Assembly: GCA_965262665.1 (NCBI GenBank)
Contig: CBDHFR010000004.1
Span: 3,658,001 to 3,722,000 of the forward strand
Direction: 5' to 3'
Length of the DNA: 64,000 nt
From: CBDBND01 sp965262665
Lineage (GTDB): Bacteria > Pseudomonadota > Alphaproteobacteria > Rhodospirillales > Rhodospirillaceae
The position numbers and the translations under genes were made by a program. The notes under the pieces are model-generated. The model had not been told where the DNA came from. It saw only the letters and a list, made by a program, of their open reading frames with translations, and searched no databases. Positions 46,096-56,464 of this stretch are shown here, one piece after another. Numbering within the stretch: position 1 is the stretch's first letter; each line of letters starts with the position of its first letter.

Positions 46096-48070
46096 ATGAC
46101 GGACCAGCCGTATCCCAACCTCCTGTCGCCCATACAGTTGGGACCAATCACCCTGCGCCATCGCGCGGTGATGAGTGGCCACGGCATGGCGCTGGGCGAT
46201 GGACAGGTCGGGATCAGTGAGCGGTTTCATGCCTACTTGCTTGCCCGGGCCAAAGGCGGAGCGGCCATGGTGGGGAGTGAATCCGCGCCCGTTCATACCA
46301 GCACCGTCAGCCGCAGTCTGGGCATTCGACTCTACGATGACGAAGTGATTCCAAGCCTGCGGTAAACGGCCGAAAACATGCGCGATGCCGGGTCCCGCTT
46401 GGCCATCACCCTCTGGCACGGCGGTCATAAGGACAGTTTTATCGGTGGTTCGTATGCCCTCGCGCCGTCGCCGGTGCCTAATCAAGCTGGTGAGGTACCT
46501 AAGCAGATTACGGTGGCAGAAATACGGGAACTGATCACTGCATACGGCGAGGCGGCAGCCCGCTGCGCCGAGGCCGGTTTGGATGCCATTGAACTCCAGA
46601 CTTCTACCGATTATTTGCCCGGTTCTTTTTTGTCACCGGTCTTGAACCGACGCACCGATGTTTACGGCGGATTGTTCGAGAACCGCATCCGGCTCGTTGT
46701 CCAAATTCTGGAAAGTATCCGTGAAAAAGTGGGCACCTCACTGGCCGTCGGTGTGCGCACATCGGCTCGGCATGACATCCCCGGATCGCCATGACATCCT
46801 CGGATCGCCAATTGATTATGGTTTGGAGGAATCCGTCGCCAGTATGAAGGCTCTGGCCAACGCCGGTTTGGTCGATTACGTCAGCGTTATGACCGGCTCT
46901 GGATGGTCGCCGGCGGAATCGTCGTCGATTCCCCACATGGCTCAACCCCGCATCCAATTGGAAGAGGAGGGTAAGGCCTTCAAGCAGGCGTTGCCGGTTC
47001 CCATCGTTCTCGCCGAACGGATCCGTTCGCCCGAGGACGCGGAACGGGCGATAGCGGGAAGCAGCTGCGACATTGTCGCTATGGCCCGGACCTGGATCGC
47101 CGACCCGGATTGGGGCCGCAAAATCGAAGAGGGTGAGGCGGATCGCATTCGCCCATGCATGTCTTGCAACCAGGCTTGTGTCGGATTCGTCTTTCGCGGA
47201 CTGCCGGGGTCTTGCGTGCTCAATCCGGTCTCGGGCCGGGAGAGTGAATTGGGAGACGAGGGCCGGTCGGACCAGCCGCAGACCATCGCCGTCATCGGCG
47301 GCGGGCCTGCTGGTATGGAAGCGGCGCGTGTCCTGGCTCTGCGCGGTCACAAGGTCTCTCTCTATGACAAACAAGGTCACCTTGGTGGACAAATGCGCCT
47401 TGCCGGTCACGCACCTTATCGCGATGAAATGCCGCCAGCCTTGGCCTGGTGGCAAAACGAACTGGAACGCCTGCAGGTGAGGGTGTTGCTCAATCAAGAT
47501 ATCAACTCCGAAGAAGACGTCGACGCGGATACTGTAATCTGGGCGGTCGGTGCCGAGCCGGGCCATACGGCCCTTTGGCGTCTTCGTCCCTATTTGTTTG
47601 ACGGCATCCCTGGAACGGAGGACTGCCCCTCGGGTCGAGCGGTGCTGGCCGGTGATGTGTCTGTCAGCGGCAACGTGTTGGTTATCGACGAGGAGGGGGG
47701 CTGGCCTACCGTGTCCTTGGCTGAAACGTTGATCTCTAAACCGAACGTGTCCGGCGTTACGGTGACCACGCCGGAACGGTCCCTCGGCGAAGCGGCGTTG
47801 TCTTTGACCTGGGAAATCAAGTCGGTGCCAGCCCGGGTCAGGAACGCAGGAATCAAGGTTTTGACCGAGACTCAAGTTCAACGTGTAGAAAGCGGATCCG
47901 CAGAGTTGACTAACGGTGAGTCCATCGACCCGTTTGAAGCCATTGTTCTGTCAACGGGAACTGAAGCCAACGAAACGCCCGACGACGCACTTGCCATTGG
48001 AGATTGTGTCGCACCGCGCGGCATCTGGGCGGCTACGTCCGATGCGGCTAAGCTGGCGCGAACGCTCTAG
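46096..48070 (+). pseudogene. OYE-type NADH:flavin oxidoreductase with 4Fe-4S and FAD domains, dead
   Basis: The three frames together make a 2,4-dienoyl-CoA reductase/trimethylamine dehydrogenase-like enzyme of about 650 residues: FMN barrel (LLSPIQLGPITLRHRAVMSG, LPGSFLSPVLNRRTDVYGG), 4Fe-4S cysteines in RPCMSCNQACVG and SCVLNP, and an FAD/NAD domain (IAVIGGGPAGMEAARVLALR). A TAA at 46363-46365 interrupts the first part, and a 19-bp tandem duplication at 46771-46808 shifts the frame. Two independent lesions rule out a simple sequencing error. Confidence 0.85.
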
Positions 48071-48681
48071 CCTGACTCTATTTTATTAATCATGTCCTCT
48101 ACGGACGCCACTTGGCCGAAATTCATGTTGAAGATGGCCAGAGTCATGCGTTGCAATTCTTCTGCTGAATAACCCTCCATACCGGAGGTCGCTGTCCCGT
48201 CGGACAGCATGATCGTTTTGAAATCCATCAACGCAGCTTGCCGGGCGGTGGTGTCGACGCAGACTCCGGTGGCAACCCCGGCAAAGATTAGTGTGTCTAT
48301 CTCTCTGGCACGAAGAATGAGTTCCAAGTCGGAGCCGGTAAACGCACCAATGCGTGGTTTGATGACGACCCAGTCGCTTTCTTGAATCTCGAGTGCAGGA
48401 TGAAAGTCCGCTGAAACTTCTCCCTGAGTAAGAAGGCGTTCGCTTCTAATCGTCGGGACAACATCTGCCAGCACACCCAAGTTGGAATGATCCGACCGCA
48501 GTTGGTGGGCGATGTGAATAACTGCGATACCCTGATCTCTGCATCGCTGTGCCAGGGCATTGGTCCGCTCAATCGCGGCCAAAGCTGTGGGTGCTGCAAT
48601 GGCGTAGCCCTCGACAAACAAGTTCTGGAAGTCGATGGCGATGAGAGCGGTCTTCTCGGGAATGATCGGAAAATCGACCAT
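48067..48681 (-). CDS. Isochorismatase-family cysteine hydrolase
   Basis: 204 residues. The catalytic triad is visible: Asp in ALIAIDFQNLF (D17), Lys in WVVIKPRIGAF (about 108) and Cys in GVATGVCVDTTAR (about 142), with a cis-peptide region before the Cys. This family includes isochorismatases, nicotinamidases and N-carbamoyl hydrolases. The substrate is not clear. Convergent with the dead reductase gene, overlapping its stop by 4 bp. Confidence 0.9.
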   Translation of the reverse strand: MVDFPIIPEKTALIAIDFQNLFVEGYAIAAPTALAAIERTNALAQRCRDQGIAVIHIAHQLRSDHSNLGVLADVVPTIRSERLLTQGEVSADFHPALEIQESDWVVIKPRIGAFTGSDLELILRAREIDTLIFAGVATGVCVDTTARQAALMDFKTIMLSDGTATSGMEGYSAEELQRMTLAIFNMNFGQVASVEDMINKIESG

Positions 48682-48704
48682 AAAACCACCAATTCTCTCT
48701 GAGG

Positions 48705-49604
48705 CTATAGGGGCATCTTTAAATAGCCGTCCATGGTGCCGCAGGGTCCGGAGTCCAGATAGAAATCCAGCATCAAGGGTTGCCCCGGTTCGATGGCATA
48801 AGCACTTAAATCGATAACATCTTCTTCAGACAGCACACCATCATCAATAAAGAAGTTGCCGGTACAGGTTTTGGCGTCGCGGGTGAGGATGGCATGGGCA
48901 GCATCGGCCACTATGTCTGTGGTCCGGCAATGCTTGATCATAGCATCGCCCCCCAATTCATAGCGAATGGCGGCGGTGTCGATGGCCGTTCGTGGCCATA
49001 GGGCGTTGGCGGCCACACCCTTTTCCCGGAAATCCTCCGCCAGACCGATAGTAGCGAAACTCATGCCCATTTTTGCCAGGGTGTAAGGCAGGGTGCCGCG
49101 ATACCATTTTGGGTCCAGGCTCGGCGGGGGCGATAGCGTCAGAACATGACCGTTGGCGCTCTTCTGCAAATAAGGCCAACAGGTTTTTGCTGCCAGCACC
49201 GTGCCGCGCAGATTGATCTGGTGCATGAGGTCGATCCGCCGCATCGGGATCTGGTCCACACTTCCCAAAGCAACGGCACTGGCGTTGTTGATGAGAATGT
49301 CGATGCCACCAAAAGTGTCTGCGGTCTGTTCAACGGCTGCTTTAACGGCGCTGTCGTCCCGCAAGTCCATTTGGATGGCAAGAGCCTTGCCACCCGCCTC
49401 CTCAATTTCAGTTGCGGCCGTGTGAATGGTCCCCGGCAGTTTGGGGTGCGGTTCGGTAGTCTTGGCAGCGATGGCGACATTGGCGCCGTCCTGCGCCGCC
49501 CGAACAGCAATGGCGAGACCAATGCCCCGGCTACCACCGGTGATGAATAGAGTTTTGCCGGCCAGCGAGCGATCTAGCGCCGGCTGATAGGGTGAGTCAG
49601 GCAT
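48705..49604 (-). CDS. Short-chain dehydrogenase/reductase (HSDL2-like)
   Basis: 299 residues. FITGGSRGIGLAIAVRAAQD is the cofactor loop, INNASAV the NNAG equivalent, and YTLAKMG the YxxxK site. The extra segment TTEPHPKLPGTIHTAATEI is characteristic of the HSDL2 subgroup. An NADP(H) preference is likely. Same strand as the isochorismatase-like and NmrA-like genes, with 12-23 bp gaps, so the three probably form an operon. Confidence 0.9.
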   Translation of the reverse strand: MPDSPYQPALDRSLAGKTLFITGGSRGIGLAIAVRAAQDGANVAIAAKTTEPHPKLPGTIHTAATEIEEAGGKALAIQMDLRDDSAVKAAVEQTADTFGGIDILINNASAVALGSVDQIPMRRIDLMHQINLRGTVLAAKTCWPYLQKSANGHVLTLSPPPSLDPKWYRGTLPYTLAKMGMSFATIGLAEDFREKGVAANALWPRTAIDTAAIRYELGGDAMIKHCRTTDIVADAAHAILTRDAKTCTGNFFIDDGVLSEEDVIDLSAYAIEPGQPLMLDFYLDSGPCGTMDGYLKMPL

Positions 49605-49616
49605 ATACGCCCAGCC

Positions 49617-50477
49617 TCAACCCCACGCTTGCACGGCTTCGTCGGCAAAGTCCTCAAACTTGCGCGGCTGATGGCCAATGGCGGCTTCGCTGGCGGCCAG
49701 GTCTGCGTCGGAAGCCACGCTGCCCAAGGCCTGCATTTTAGCGAATCCGGCTCTGAGTGCGCTCACCAGCCACGGCGGCATAAAGGCCTTGGATGCGTTC
49801 TCCCAGGCATCCAGATCGTCGCCGCCGTATTTTACATCTTTACCGAGTTTTTCGCTGTACAAACCGGCGATTTCATCTGCGGTCCAAGCCTTCGGACCAT
49901 AGAGATCTATATCGCCGCCATCGAGATCGGAGGACGTTAAAGCGTGGACTGCCGCGTCGGCGATGTCACGGGTGTCGATACGGTTCTGACCTTTGTTGCC
50001 GATGGGCATGGTGTAAAGACCCGCGCCCTTGATGACTTGACCCAGCAACAGATCGTTCTGGAAAAAGAAATCAGGCCGCAAAATCGTATAGGTCATGCCT
50101 GAGGTGCGAATGGCCTCTTCGATAGGCAACTTGCTGGCGTAGTGGGGCACCTTCATGGCTTCGTCGCCCAATTTGACCGAAATGAAGACGACTTTTTTTA
50201 TACCGGCATTTTTTGCAGCAGCCACGGCGTTGGTGCCGCGAACTTCTTCCGTCTCTCCGTTGGCTGTAACGAGCAAGAGTTTGTCAACGTCCTCGAAAGC
50301 GGATCCAAGAGTGTCCGCATTCTCAAGATCTCCGACCACGCCGGTCACGCCATCAGGCAAAGCGCCTGCTTTTTCCTCGGAGCGGGTCAGCACCCGCACG
50401 TCTTCCCCCTGTGCCGCCAAAGCTTGTGCCGCAGGGGCACCCACCCGTCCTGTTCCACCGATCACTAAAGTCGTCAT
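49617..50477 (-). CDS. NmrA-like NAD(P)-binding protein
   Basis: 286 residues. VIGGTGRVGAPAAQALAAQG is the dinucleotide-binding motif, DVRVLTRSEEKAG follows, and LPIEEAIRTSGMTYTILRPD is typical of NmrA/QOR2-type proteins that act as NADPH sensors or quinone reductases. First gene of the three-gene minus-strand run; its promoter must lie between 50477 and the divergent gene at 50636. Confidence 0.85.
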   Translation of the reverse strand: MTTLVIGGTGRVGAPAAQALAAQGEDVRVLTRSEEKAGALPDGVTGVVGDLENADTLGSAFEDVDKLLLVTANGETEEVRGTNAVAAAKNAGIKKVVFISVKLGDEAMKVPHYASKLPIEEAIRTSGMTYTILRPDFFFQNDLLLGQVIKGAGLYTMPIGNKGQNRIDTRDIADAAVHALTSSDLDGGDIDLYGPKAWTADEIAGLYSEKLGKDVKYGGDDLDAWENASKAFMPPWLVSALRAGFAKMQALGSVASDADLAASEAAIGHQPRKFEDFADEAVQAWG

Positions 50478-50635
50478 TGAGCGTCCGCCTTTTTGTTTAG
50501 TTGTGTTTTATTCTGGCCGAGAGCATGCCTTTATTTGGCACAAAATCAACGGCTTATCTGGCTTTCTCCGATAAATCTGGACTTAGAATATGCGTAGGAG
50601 TCATAAACAGGCCCAAACCAAATCCGGAAAAGCGT

Positions 50636-51028
50636 ATGTCCCATTCCTGGGCCAAGAAACTGATTAGTGTGACCACCGCAGTTTCCCTGGCGGCTGCGCT
50701 GGTGGTTGGTGTGTTTTCTCAATCGCATGCCGCACTTTCCGCAGACACACAAGCTGATGCCCAGGACCCTTGTGCTGAGCACATAGTGACATCCGCCGGT
50801 GCGCTTCCAGCGGACAATTGTGGAACGTTGTGTTTTGCCGCCGATTTAAATCATTTGCTCGGTGTGGTGATCGATCGTACGCAATTACCCGAGCCGGTGG
50901 CTGTGGTTGTGTCTTACGACTTACCAACTATCCCGTCTTTCCAACCGGCGGACGTTTTTCCAGTCAAACTTGATCGAGGTCCACCCGGCATTGACCTCTA
51001 TCTTTTAACCCAACGCCTCCGCCTTTGA
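50636..51028 (+). CDS. Small secreted protein at the start of the copper locus
   Basis: 130 residues from the ATG at 50636 (GGAAAAG upstream). A signal or anchor segment (VTTAVSLAAALVVGVFSQSHA) is followed by a short domain with three cysteines (DPCAEH, DNCGTLC). Its place before efflux and multicopper-oxidase genes suggests a role in metal binding in the periplasm, but that is inference. The in-frame extension upstream to 50501 is not needed. Confidence 0.55.
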   Translation: MSHSWAKKLISVTTAVSLAAALVVGVFSQSHAALSADTQADAQDPCAEHIVTSAGALPADNCGTLCFAADLNHLLGVVIDRTQLPEPVAVVVSYDLPTIPSFQPADVFPVKLDRGPPGIDLYLLTQRLRL

Positions 51029-51029
51029 G

Positions 51030-51109
51030 TCTCTCTGTGCGGTGCAGATTCGCTGCGCCGATGTTGAGCACGCCGACGCGCTGACTCCGTGCTGCCCCTT
51101 ACAGAGAGA
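51030..51109 (+). promoter_or_regulatory. Structured leader (three-way-junction-like) sequestering the ribosome site
   Basis: TCTCTCTGT (51030-51038) pairs perfectly with ACAGAGAGA (51101-51109). Inside lie two more hairpins: GGTGCAG/CTGCGCC (51041-51047 with 51053-51059, loop ATTCG) and AGCACG/CGTGCT (51067-51072 with 51088-51093). The 3' strand of the outer stem is the purine-rich AGAGAGAG that lies 6 bp before the ATG of the efflux gene, so folding would hide the ribosome site. I do not recognise a known riboswitch class. Confidence 0.5.
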
Positions 51110-51115
51110 GTCATC

Positions 51116-52508
51116 ATGGATTCCAAAGTCTTAACCCCTATGAAGCCATTAACCGCGGTCCTTTTTGGTTGTGTGGTATTGGCATCTTACGCAGCACCTA
51201 ATCCAGAGGCCGCATTTCAAGACCTAAACCAGACCATTGCCGGGCGTGTGCCAGATGCTGTGGTCTGGCGGACGGGTGGTCCGGAAGACGCAGCCGTCGA
51301 CAAACGTGTCGCAGCGTTTTTGGCGGAACCCTTGTCGGCCCAATCGGCGGTGCAAGTGGCTCTGCTCAGCAATCGGGGCTTACAAGCGCGCTATGCGGTG
51401 CGGGGAATTGCTGGTGCAAGCAGGATTGCTCGAGAATCCTGTCTTCGAAATCATGGTCAGGCCGTCGACGGACCATGGCACCAACATTGAACTAGGGTTG
51501 ATGCAAAACCTTGTCGATCTGCTGATGCGTCTGGCGAGGCAAAAACTGGCAACAGCTGAATACGAAGCGGCCAAACTCGAACTGGCGGCGCATTTGGTTG
51601 AATTCGTCGGTGAGGTTCAGAGTACTTATCACCAGCATCGCGGCGCGCTTGGTGCTTTGGAAGTCATGCAAGAAATCGCTGATACGGCCCGCGACGGCGC
51701 CAACCTAGCACAGGCATTTCATGAAACGGGCAATATCACTGACCTTGAACTGGCGATGCACCAAGCCGAAGCAGAAGACGCACAAACGGAACTGTTCGAA
51801 GCGGAGGAGCACGCCAGCGAAACGCGGCCTGAACTGGCGAAGATTCTTAGCGTAGACCACCACGGCGATTGGTCCGTGCCCACCCGGCCGCCGTCCCTCC
51901 CAGAACAGATGATTTCTTTAAACGGTCTCGAAACCCGCGCCTTGCGTAACCGCTTTGATCTTGCCGCCCATCGTGCGGAAGTCCGTGCCGCCATGGAAGA
52001 GTTGGGGCTAGAAGAAGAATTCCGCCTTATGGAAGAGCTGGAACTGTCTGTCAGCGCGGAGTAGGAACCGGAAGGGGAATGGCTCATCGGTCCCGCTTTA
52101 GAGTTTCCCCTACCCCTGTTCGACCAGGGCCAAGCCCGCGTATCCGGTGCGGTTATGGCGCTGCGGCAAGCACAAGATCAGTTGGCGGCCGAAGAGGCCC
52201 ATATCAAAGCAAATGTTCAAATGGCTGTGGATGCCGTTGCCATGGCCCGGCAGCGGGCAAGCCATCAGTTGCGCACGGCTTTGCCACTGCGGGAACGGAT
52301 CGTCCGCCTCACCTTGGCGGAATACAATTACATGCTCGAAGGGCCGTTCCACTTGCTCGAATCTCAACAGGAGCAAAACGAGACCTATAAAAGTTATGTC
52401 GAAGCCCTGACCGATTATTGGGTGGCCAGGGCCCGTCTCCAAGCTGCCATAGGTGGCGGTTCCTTGGAGGCCAATCCTCAACAATCCTTGCAAGGAGACG
52501 CGTCATGA
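51116..52508 (+). pseudogene. TolC/CusC-like outer-membrane efflux protein, broken
   Basis: From the ATG at 51116 a signal segment and AVQVALLSNRGLQARYAVRG begin a TolC-family protein. The frame shifts near 51410 and continues GLMQNLVDLLMRLARQKLAT and AHRAEVRAAMEELGLEEEFR. A TAG at 52062-52064 then interrupts it, and the same frame continues with GPALEFPLPLFDQGQARVSG and EALTDYWVARARLQAA to 52508. The stop overlaps the multicopper-oxidase ATG by 4 bp. Copper-locus TolC proteins export Cu from the cell; this one is dead. Confidence 0.82.
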
Positions 52509-53580
52509 ACCGCGCTCGCCGTTCCCTGTTGTCTTCCGCTCTTGCCGGCGCCGGCGCTGCGGTGTTTGGCAAAGCCCGGGCGCAGGAGTCCAACACGTCC
52601 GTACCGGCACAGCCCCGAGCAGCATCGGGTTATACACCGGTGAAAACTCTCAACGGGGTGACACTGCCGTTTGAAATGAAAGACGGTTTCAAGCAGTTTC
52701 ACCTCATTGCCGAGGAAATCGAACACGAGTTCGCGGCCGGCATGACTGCCAAGTGCTGGGGCTACAACGGCCGCACGCCTGGTCCGACCATCGAAGCGGT
52801 GGAGGGCGACCGGGTGCGCATTCTTGTCACTAATAATTTGCCGGAACACACCACCATTCACTGGCACGGCATACTATTGCCCAGCGGTATGGACGGTGTT
52901 GGCGGATTGACTCAACCACATATCAAACCGGGCGAGACGTTTGCTTACGAGTTCGAACTCACGCAGAGCGGCACCTATATGTACCATCCCCATGCCGATG
53001 AGATGGTGCAGCTGGCCGTCGGCATGATGGGGATGTTCATTATCCATCCTAAAGACGGCGAGCCCGAACCCATCGATCGTGACTACGCTCTGTTGTTACA
53101 CAATTGGGCTGTTCACCCCGGCACCTACCGGCCGGACCCCAGTATCATGGTTGAGTTCGATCTTTGGACCATGAACAGCAAAGTGTTCCCTGCCATTGAG
53201 TACCCAATTGCGCAGCGGGGTGAACGGGTACGCATCCGCATGGGTAATCTGTCCATGTGGAACCATCCCATGCACTTGCACGGACATACCTATTGGGTGA
53301 CCGGCTCCGACGGTGGGCGCTGGCCACGCAGTCTGTGGCGGCCGGAAACAACGGAAGTGGTTGGTGTGGGGCAGACACGGGATATTGAGTTCGTCGCCGT
53401 GCCTGGCGACTGGGCCTTTCATTGCCACTTTTCCCACCACACCATGAATGCCATGGGCCATGACATTCCCAACCCAATAGGGGTGGATCAGCAAAAAGTG
53501 GGAATTATATCGAATAGTGCCGAAATATCTTGACCTGTCTGAATTTCGGCACTATTTTATAAAGATAGGGAGACAGGCAT

Positions 53581-54531
53581 ATGGCAAAAAAAGCACCAGG
53601 AAAATCGCACCGCAAGGGAATTTCACTACAGGAACTCTTCCGTATATTCCCTGACGATGTGACGGCTGAAAAATGGTTTGCGGAACAACGCTGGCCGGAA
53701 GGGCCTAACTGCCCCTATTGCGGATCAACAAACGTACAGTCTAGGGCCAAGCACAAAACTATGCCCTACCGTTGTCGTGAAAAGGAATGTGCTAAACGGT
53801 TTAGCGTCCGCACCAAAACGCCTATGGAAGCATCAAATCTAGGTTTCCAGGTTTGGGTGATTGCACTCTACCAGGTCACTACTAATCTGAAGGGTGTTTC
53901 AAGCATGAAGCTACATCGTGACCTCAAAATTACCCAACGTTCTGCTTGGTTTTTAGCGCATCGTGTTAGAGAAGCATGGAAAGAAAACGGCCCTCAGTTC
54001 ATCGGCCCTGTGGAGATCGACGAAACCTATGTTGGTGGTCTGGAAAAGAATAAACATTCAAACAAAAGGCTACGCTCTGGCCGTGGAACAGCGGGCAAAA
54101 TCGCTGTGGCAGGCGCTAAGGACCGTGCCACAAATAAGGTCAAGGCTGCTGTGGTTGAAGATACCACCGCCAAAACCCTACAAGGCTTTGTGGCAGATCA
54201 CACGGAAGAAGGCTCAACCGTCTACACAGACGACGCGGCAGCCTACAAAGGCATGAAGGATCGCACCCATGAGTCCGTCAAACATAGCGTTGGCGAATAC
54301 GTCCGCGATATGGCTCACACCAACGGAATTGAGAGCTTTTGGGCCATGCTGAAGCGGGGCTATCATGGTACGTTCCATCACTTCAGCGTCAAGCATATGG
54401 ACAGGTATATCACCGAATTCTCGGGCCGTCACAATGACCGAGACAAAGACACCATTGCTATGATGAGTTCAATTGCTAGGAATATGTGCGGGAAACGACT
54501 TCACTACCGGAGATTAGTTTCTGGCGCGTAG
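53581..54531 (+). CDS. IS1595-family transposase
   Basis: 316 residues. An N-terminal zinc ribbon (CPYCGSTNVQSR, YRCREKECAKRF) precedes the DDE-like core: PVEIDETYVGG (first D), STVYTDDAAAY (second D) and HTNGIESFWAMLKRG (N, E and K typical of ISXO2-like transposases). Full-length and uninterrupted, so probably active. It is convergent with the passenger genes. Confidence 0.95.
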   Translation: MAKKAPGKSHRKGISLQELFRIFPDDVTAEKWFAEQRWPEGPNCPYCGSTNVQSRAKHKTMPYRCREKECAKRFSVRTKTPMEASNLGFQVWVIALYQVTTNLKGVSSMKLHRDLKITQRSAWFLAHRVREAWKENGPQFIGPVEIDETYVGGLEKNKHSNKRLRSGRGTAGKIAVAGAKDRATNKVKAAVVEDTTAKTLQGFVADHTEEGSTVYTDDAAAYKGMKDRTHESVKHSVGEYVRDMAHTNGIESFWAMLKRGYHGTFHHFSVKHMDRYITEFSGRHNDRDKDTIAMMSSIARNMCGKRLHYRRLVSGA

Positions 54532-55557
54532 ATAACGGGATCAGTCCTGCTATCATTCGGCTTATTCCTGATTGCTGGGCGCTCCAGATCCACTTTCTTT
54601 GGCGTCACCATTCTTTCGTACTTTTGACTTTGCTTTTCCCTTTCCTTCTGCACTCTCTCTAGTATGTCCTCCATCGTTTTGCTCCTTTTGTGCCCCTGGT
54701 TCATCTGGTTCATCTGGTTCATCTGACAAAAAGTGTGCATAAGGGCTGCTGTCAGATTCAAGAAATATCTTAGTGATCCAGCGATATTCATTTGTCAATA
54801 ATTGCAACAATTCAGCGTTTGGCTCATCCACTCGATTAAATAGCTCCTTCGCTTCTTGTGCGTCGATGACAAATCCGTGACTCGGGTAACCACCGAGCAA
54901 TCTTTCCGCAGCACCTTCCTTGAGGTTCGATGCGTTCTGCAAACCTGCTAAGCGTTCTGAGTAATCACCAGAAATCTTTAGTGATCGCTCAACTTCGGCT
55001 AAGCGTATAGGGTCAACTTGGCTGTATATTGGGCTAAGCAGGCCTACCGTCAATTTTGAAGCGATTTCGGCTGCCATTTTTGTGGAAAATGAGAGCGCTT
55101 CATTAAATCTTAGTTGTTTAAAATGCTCCTCAAACAGGGATTTTGATTGCCGTTTCAAACTATCAAGAGCCTGGACTGGAGCTAAACTAGATGTTCTTTC
55201 TCCAACTTCTGCTGGATTCCTAAGCTGCACCTCAATTGGTCCTAACTCAGCAAAGTCAGACATCACAATCTTAGTTGCCGCCGTAGCTAAGATGGTTCCC
55301 GCACTTTTGCAAAGGGTCGGTATAAATATGATGAACTCTGGGCCATCATTATCGCCTTGCTTGCGCTCGGTGATTTTATATATTTTCTGGAACGCGCGGC
55401 CAATACGGTATGCAACGCTCGCATCGCCACCTCTGGTAGCTAGTATAAGCATTATATTTTGGCGTAGGCGGCGTTTACGACAGGCATCAATTAACCACTC
55501 GTCCGCCGGACGTGTCATGTCACCGAAATATACTGCAATATCGGTATTATTCTCTAA

Positions 55558-56464
55558 GAGTCGGTTTCGAAAGTCATGCGGCTCGGGCCAATCTGCGGAC
55601 GAGGAGCATGACGGAGGCGGCGTAGAGGAAGGCGCGGGCCGAGGCGATGGTGGCCTCGAAGTCCTTTGCCAGTCGCCGGTTGCGGTTGATCCAGGCGAAG
55701 AAGCGCTCCACGACCCAGCGGCGCGGTTGGACGGCGAAGCCGACCTGATCGGGGCTTTTGCGCACGATCTCGACGGCGATCATGGTGGCCGTGGCGACCT
55801 TCTCGCCGGCGTAGCCGCTGTCGGCAAAGACCTTCTCGATGAACGGAAACGAGCCGCGTGAGGCGCACAGCAGCGGCCCGCCACCATCGCGGTCCTGGAT
55901 ACTCGCCGGATGCGCCTCGAGCACGAGGCCGCGCCCGTCGGTGTCGACCAGCGCGTGGCGCTTGCGCCCCTTGATCTTCTTGCCCGCATCGTAGCCGCGG
56001 GGGCCACCAGCCTCGGTCGTCTTGACGCTCTGGCTGTCGATAATCGCGCCGCTCGGGCTGGCCTCGCGTCCGACCCGCTCGCGATCGGCCATGACCAGAA
56101 AGTGGTTGATCTTCTCAAGGAGGCCGTCGTCGCGGAACTTAGCGAACCAGCGATAGATCGTGCCCCACGGTGGTAAATCGCTTGGCAGCAAGCGCCAAGG
56201 GCAGCCAGCCCGCATCACGTAGAAAATGCCGTTGACGATCTCTCGCATCGGCCATGACCGGGGCCGTCCCGTGCCATGAGCCGGAGGCAAATGAGGCTCG
56301 ATCACAACCCACTCCGCATCGGTCAAATCAGTCTGATAACGCAGCGCCTTGCGGCTATGCTGCTCTCGGGTGGTCGGCGTCCACATGGCGGCTCCAGATC
56401 GGTTTCAGCAACCTTCCTGGAATCACATCGACACCGGCCACTCAACCCCTTTCGAAACGGCCTC
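55558..56464 (-). mobile_element. IS5-family insertion sequence, copy 2, intact
   Basis: 907 bp, the same ends as copy 1 at 7604-8510, and 3-bp target duplication TAA at 55555-55557 and 56465-56467. It sits inside the protease gene of the IS1595 transposon, so it inserted after that transposon. Confidence 0.93.
55574..56386 (-). CDS. IS5-family DDE transposase (copy 2)
   Basis: 270 residues with all catalytic segments seen in copy 1 (GAIIDSQSVKTTE, VFADSGYAGEK, ERFFAWINRNRRL). It differs from copy 1 at one residue (D for A at about position 23), so the two copies arose recently from each other or a common source. Confidence 0.95.
   Translation of the reverse strand: MWTPTTREQHSRKALRYQTDLTDAEWVVIEPHLPPAHGTGRPRSWPMREIVNGIFYVMRAGCPWRLLPSDLPPWGTIYRWFAKFRDDGLLEKINHFLVMADRERVGREASPSGAIIDSQSVKTTEAGGPRGYDAGKKIKGRKRHALVDTDGRGLVLEAHPASIQDRDGGGPLLCASRGSFPFIEKVFADSGYAGEKVATATMIAVEIVRKSPDQVGFAVQPRRWVVERFFAWINRNRRLAKDFEATIASARAFLYAASVMLLVRRLARAA

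Noticed and set aside
46604..47881. Long reverse open frame of 425 codons
   Set aside because: It is antisense to the flavin reductase gene, which has clear FMN, 4Fe-4S and FAD motifs; the reverse product has no recognisable domain.
55082..55861. Plus-strand open frame of 259 codons
   Set aside because: It runs across the IS5 end and is antisense to both the protease and the transposase.
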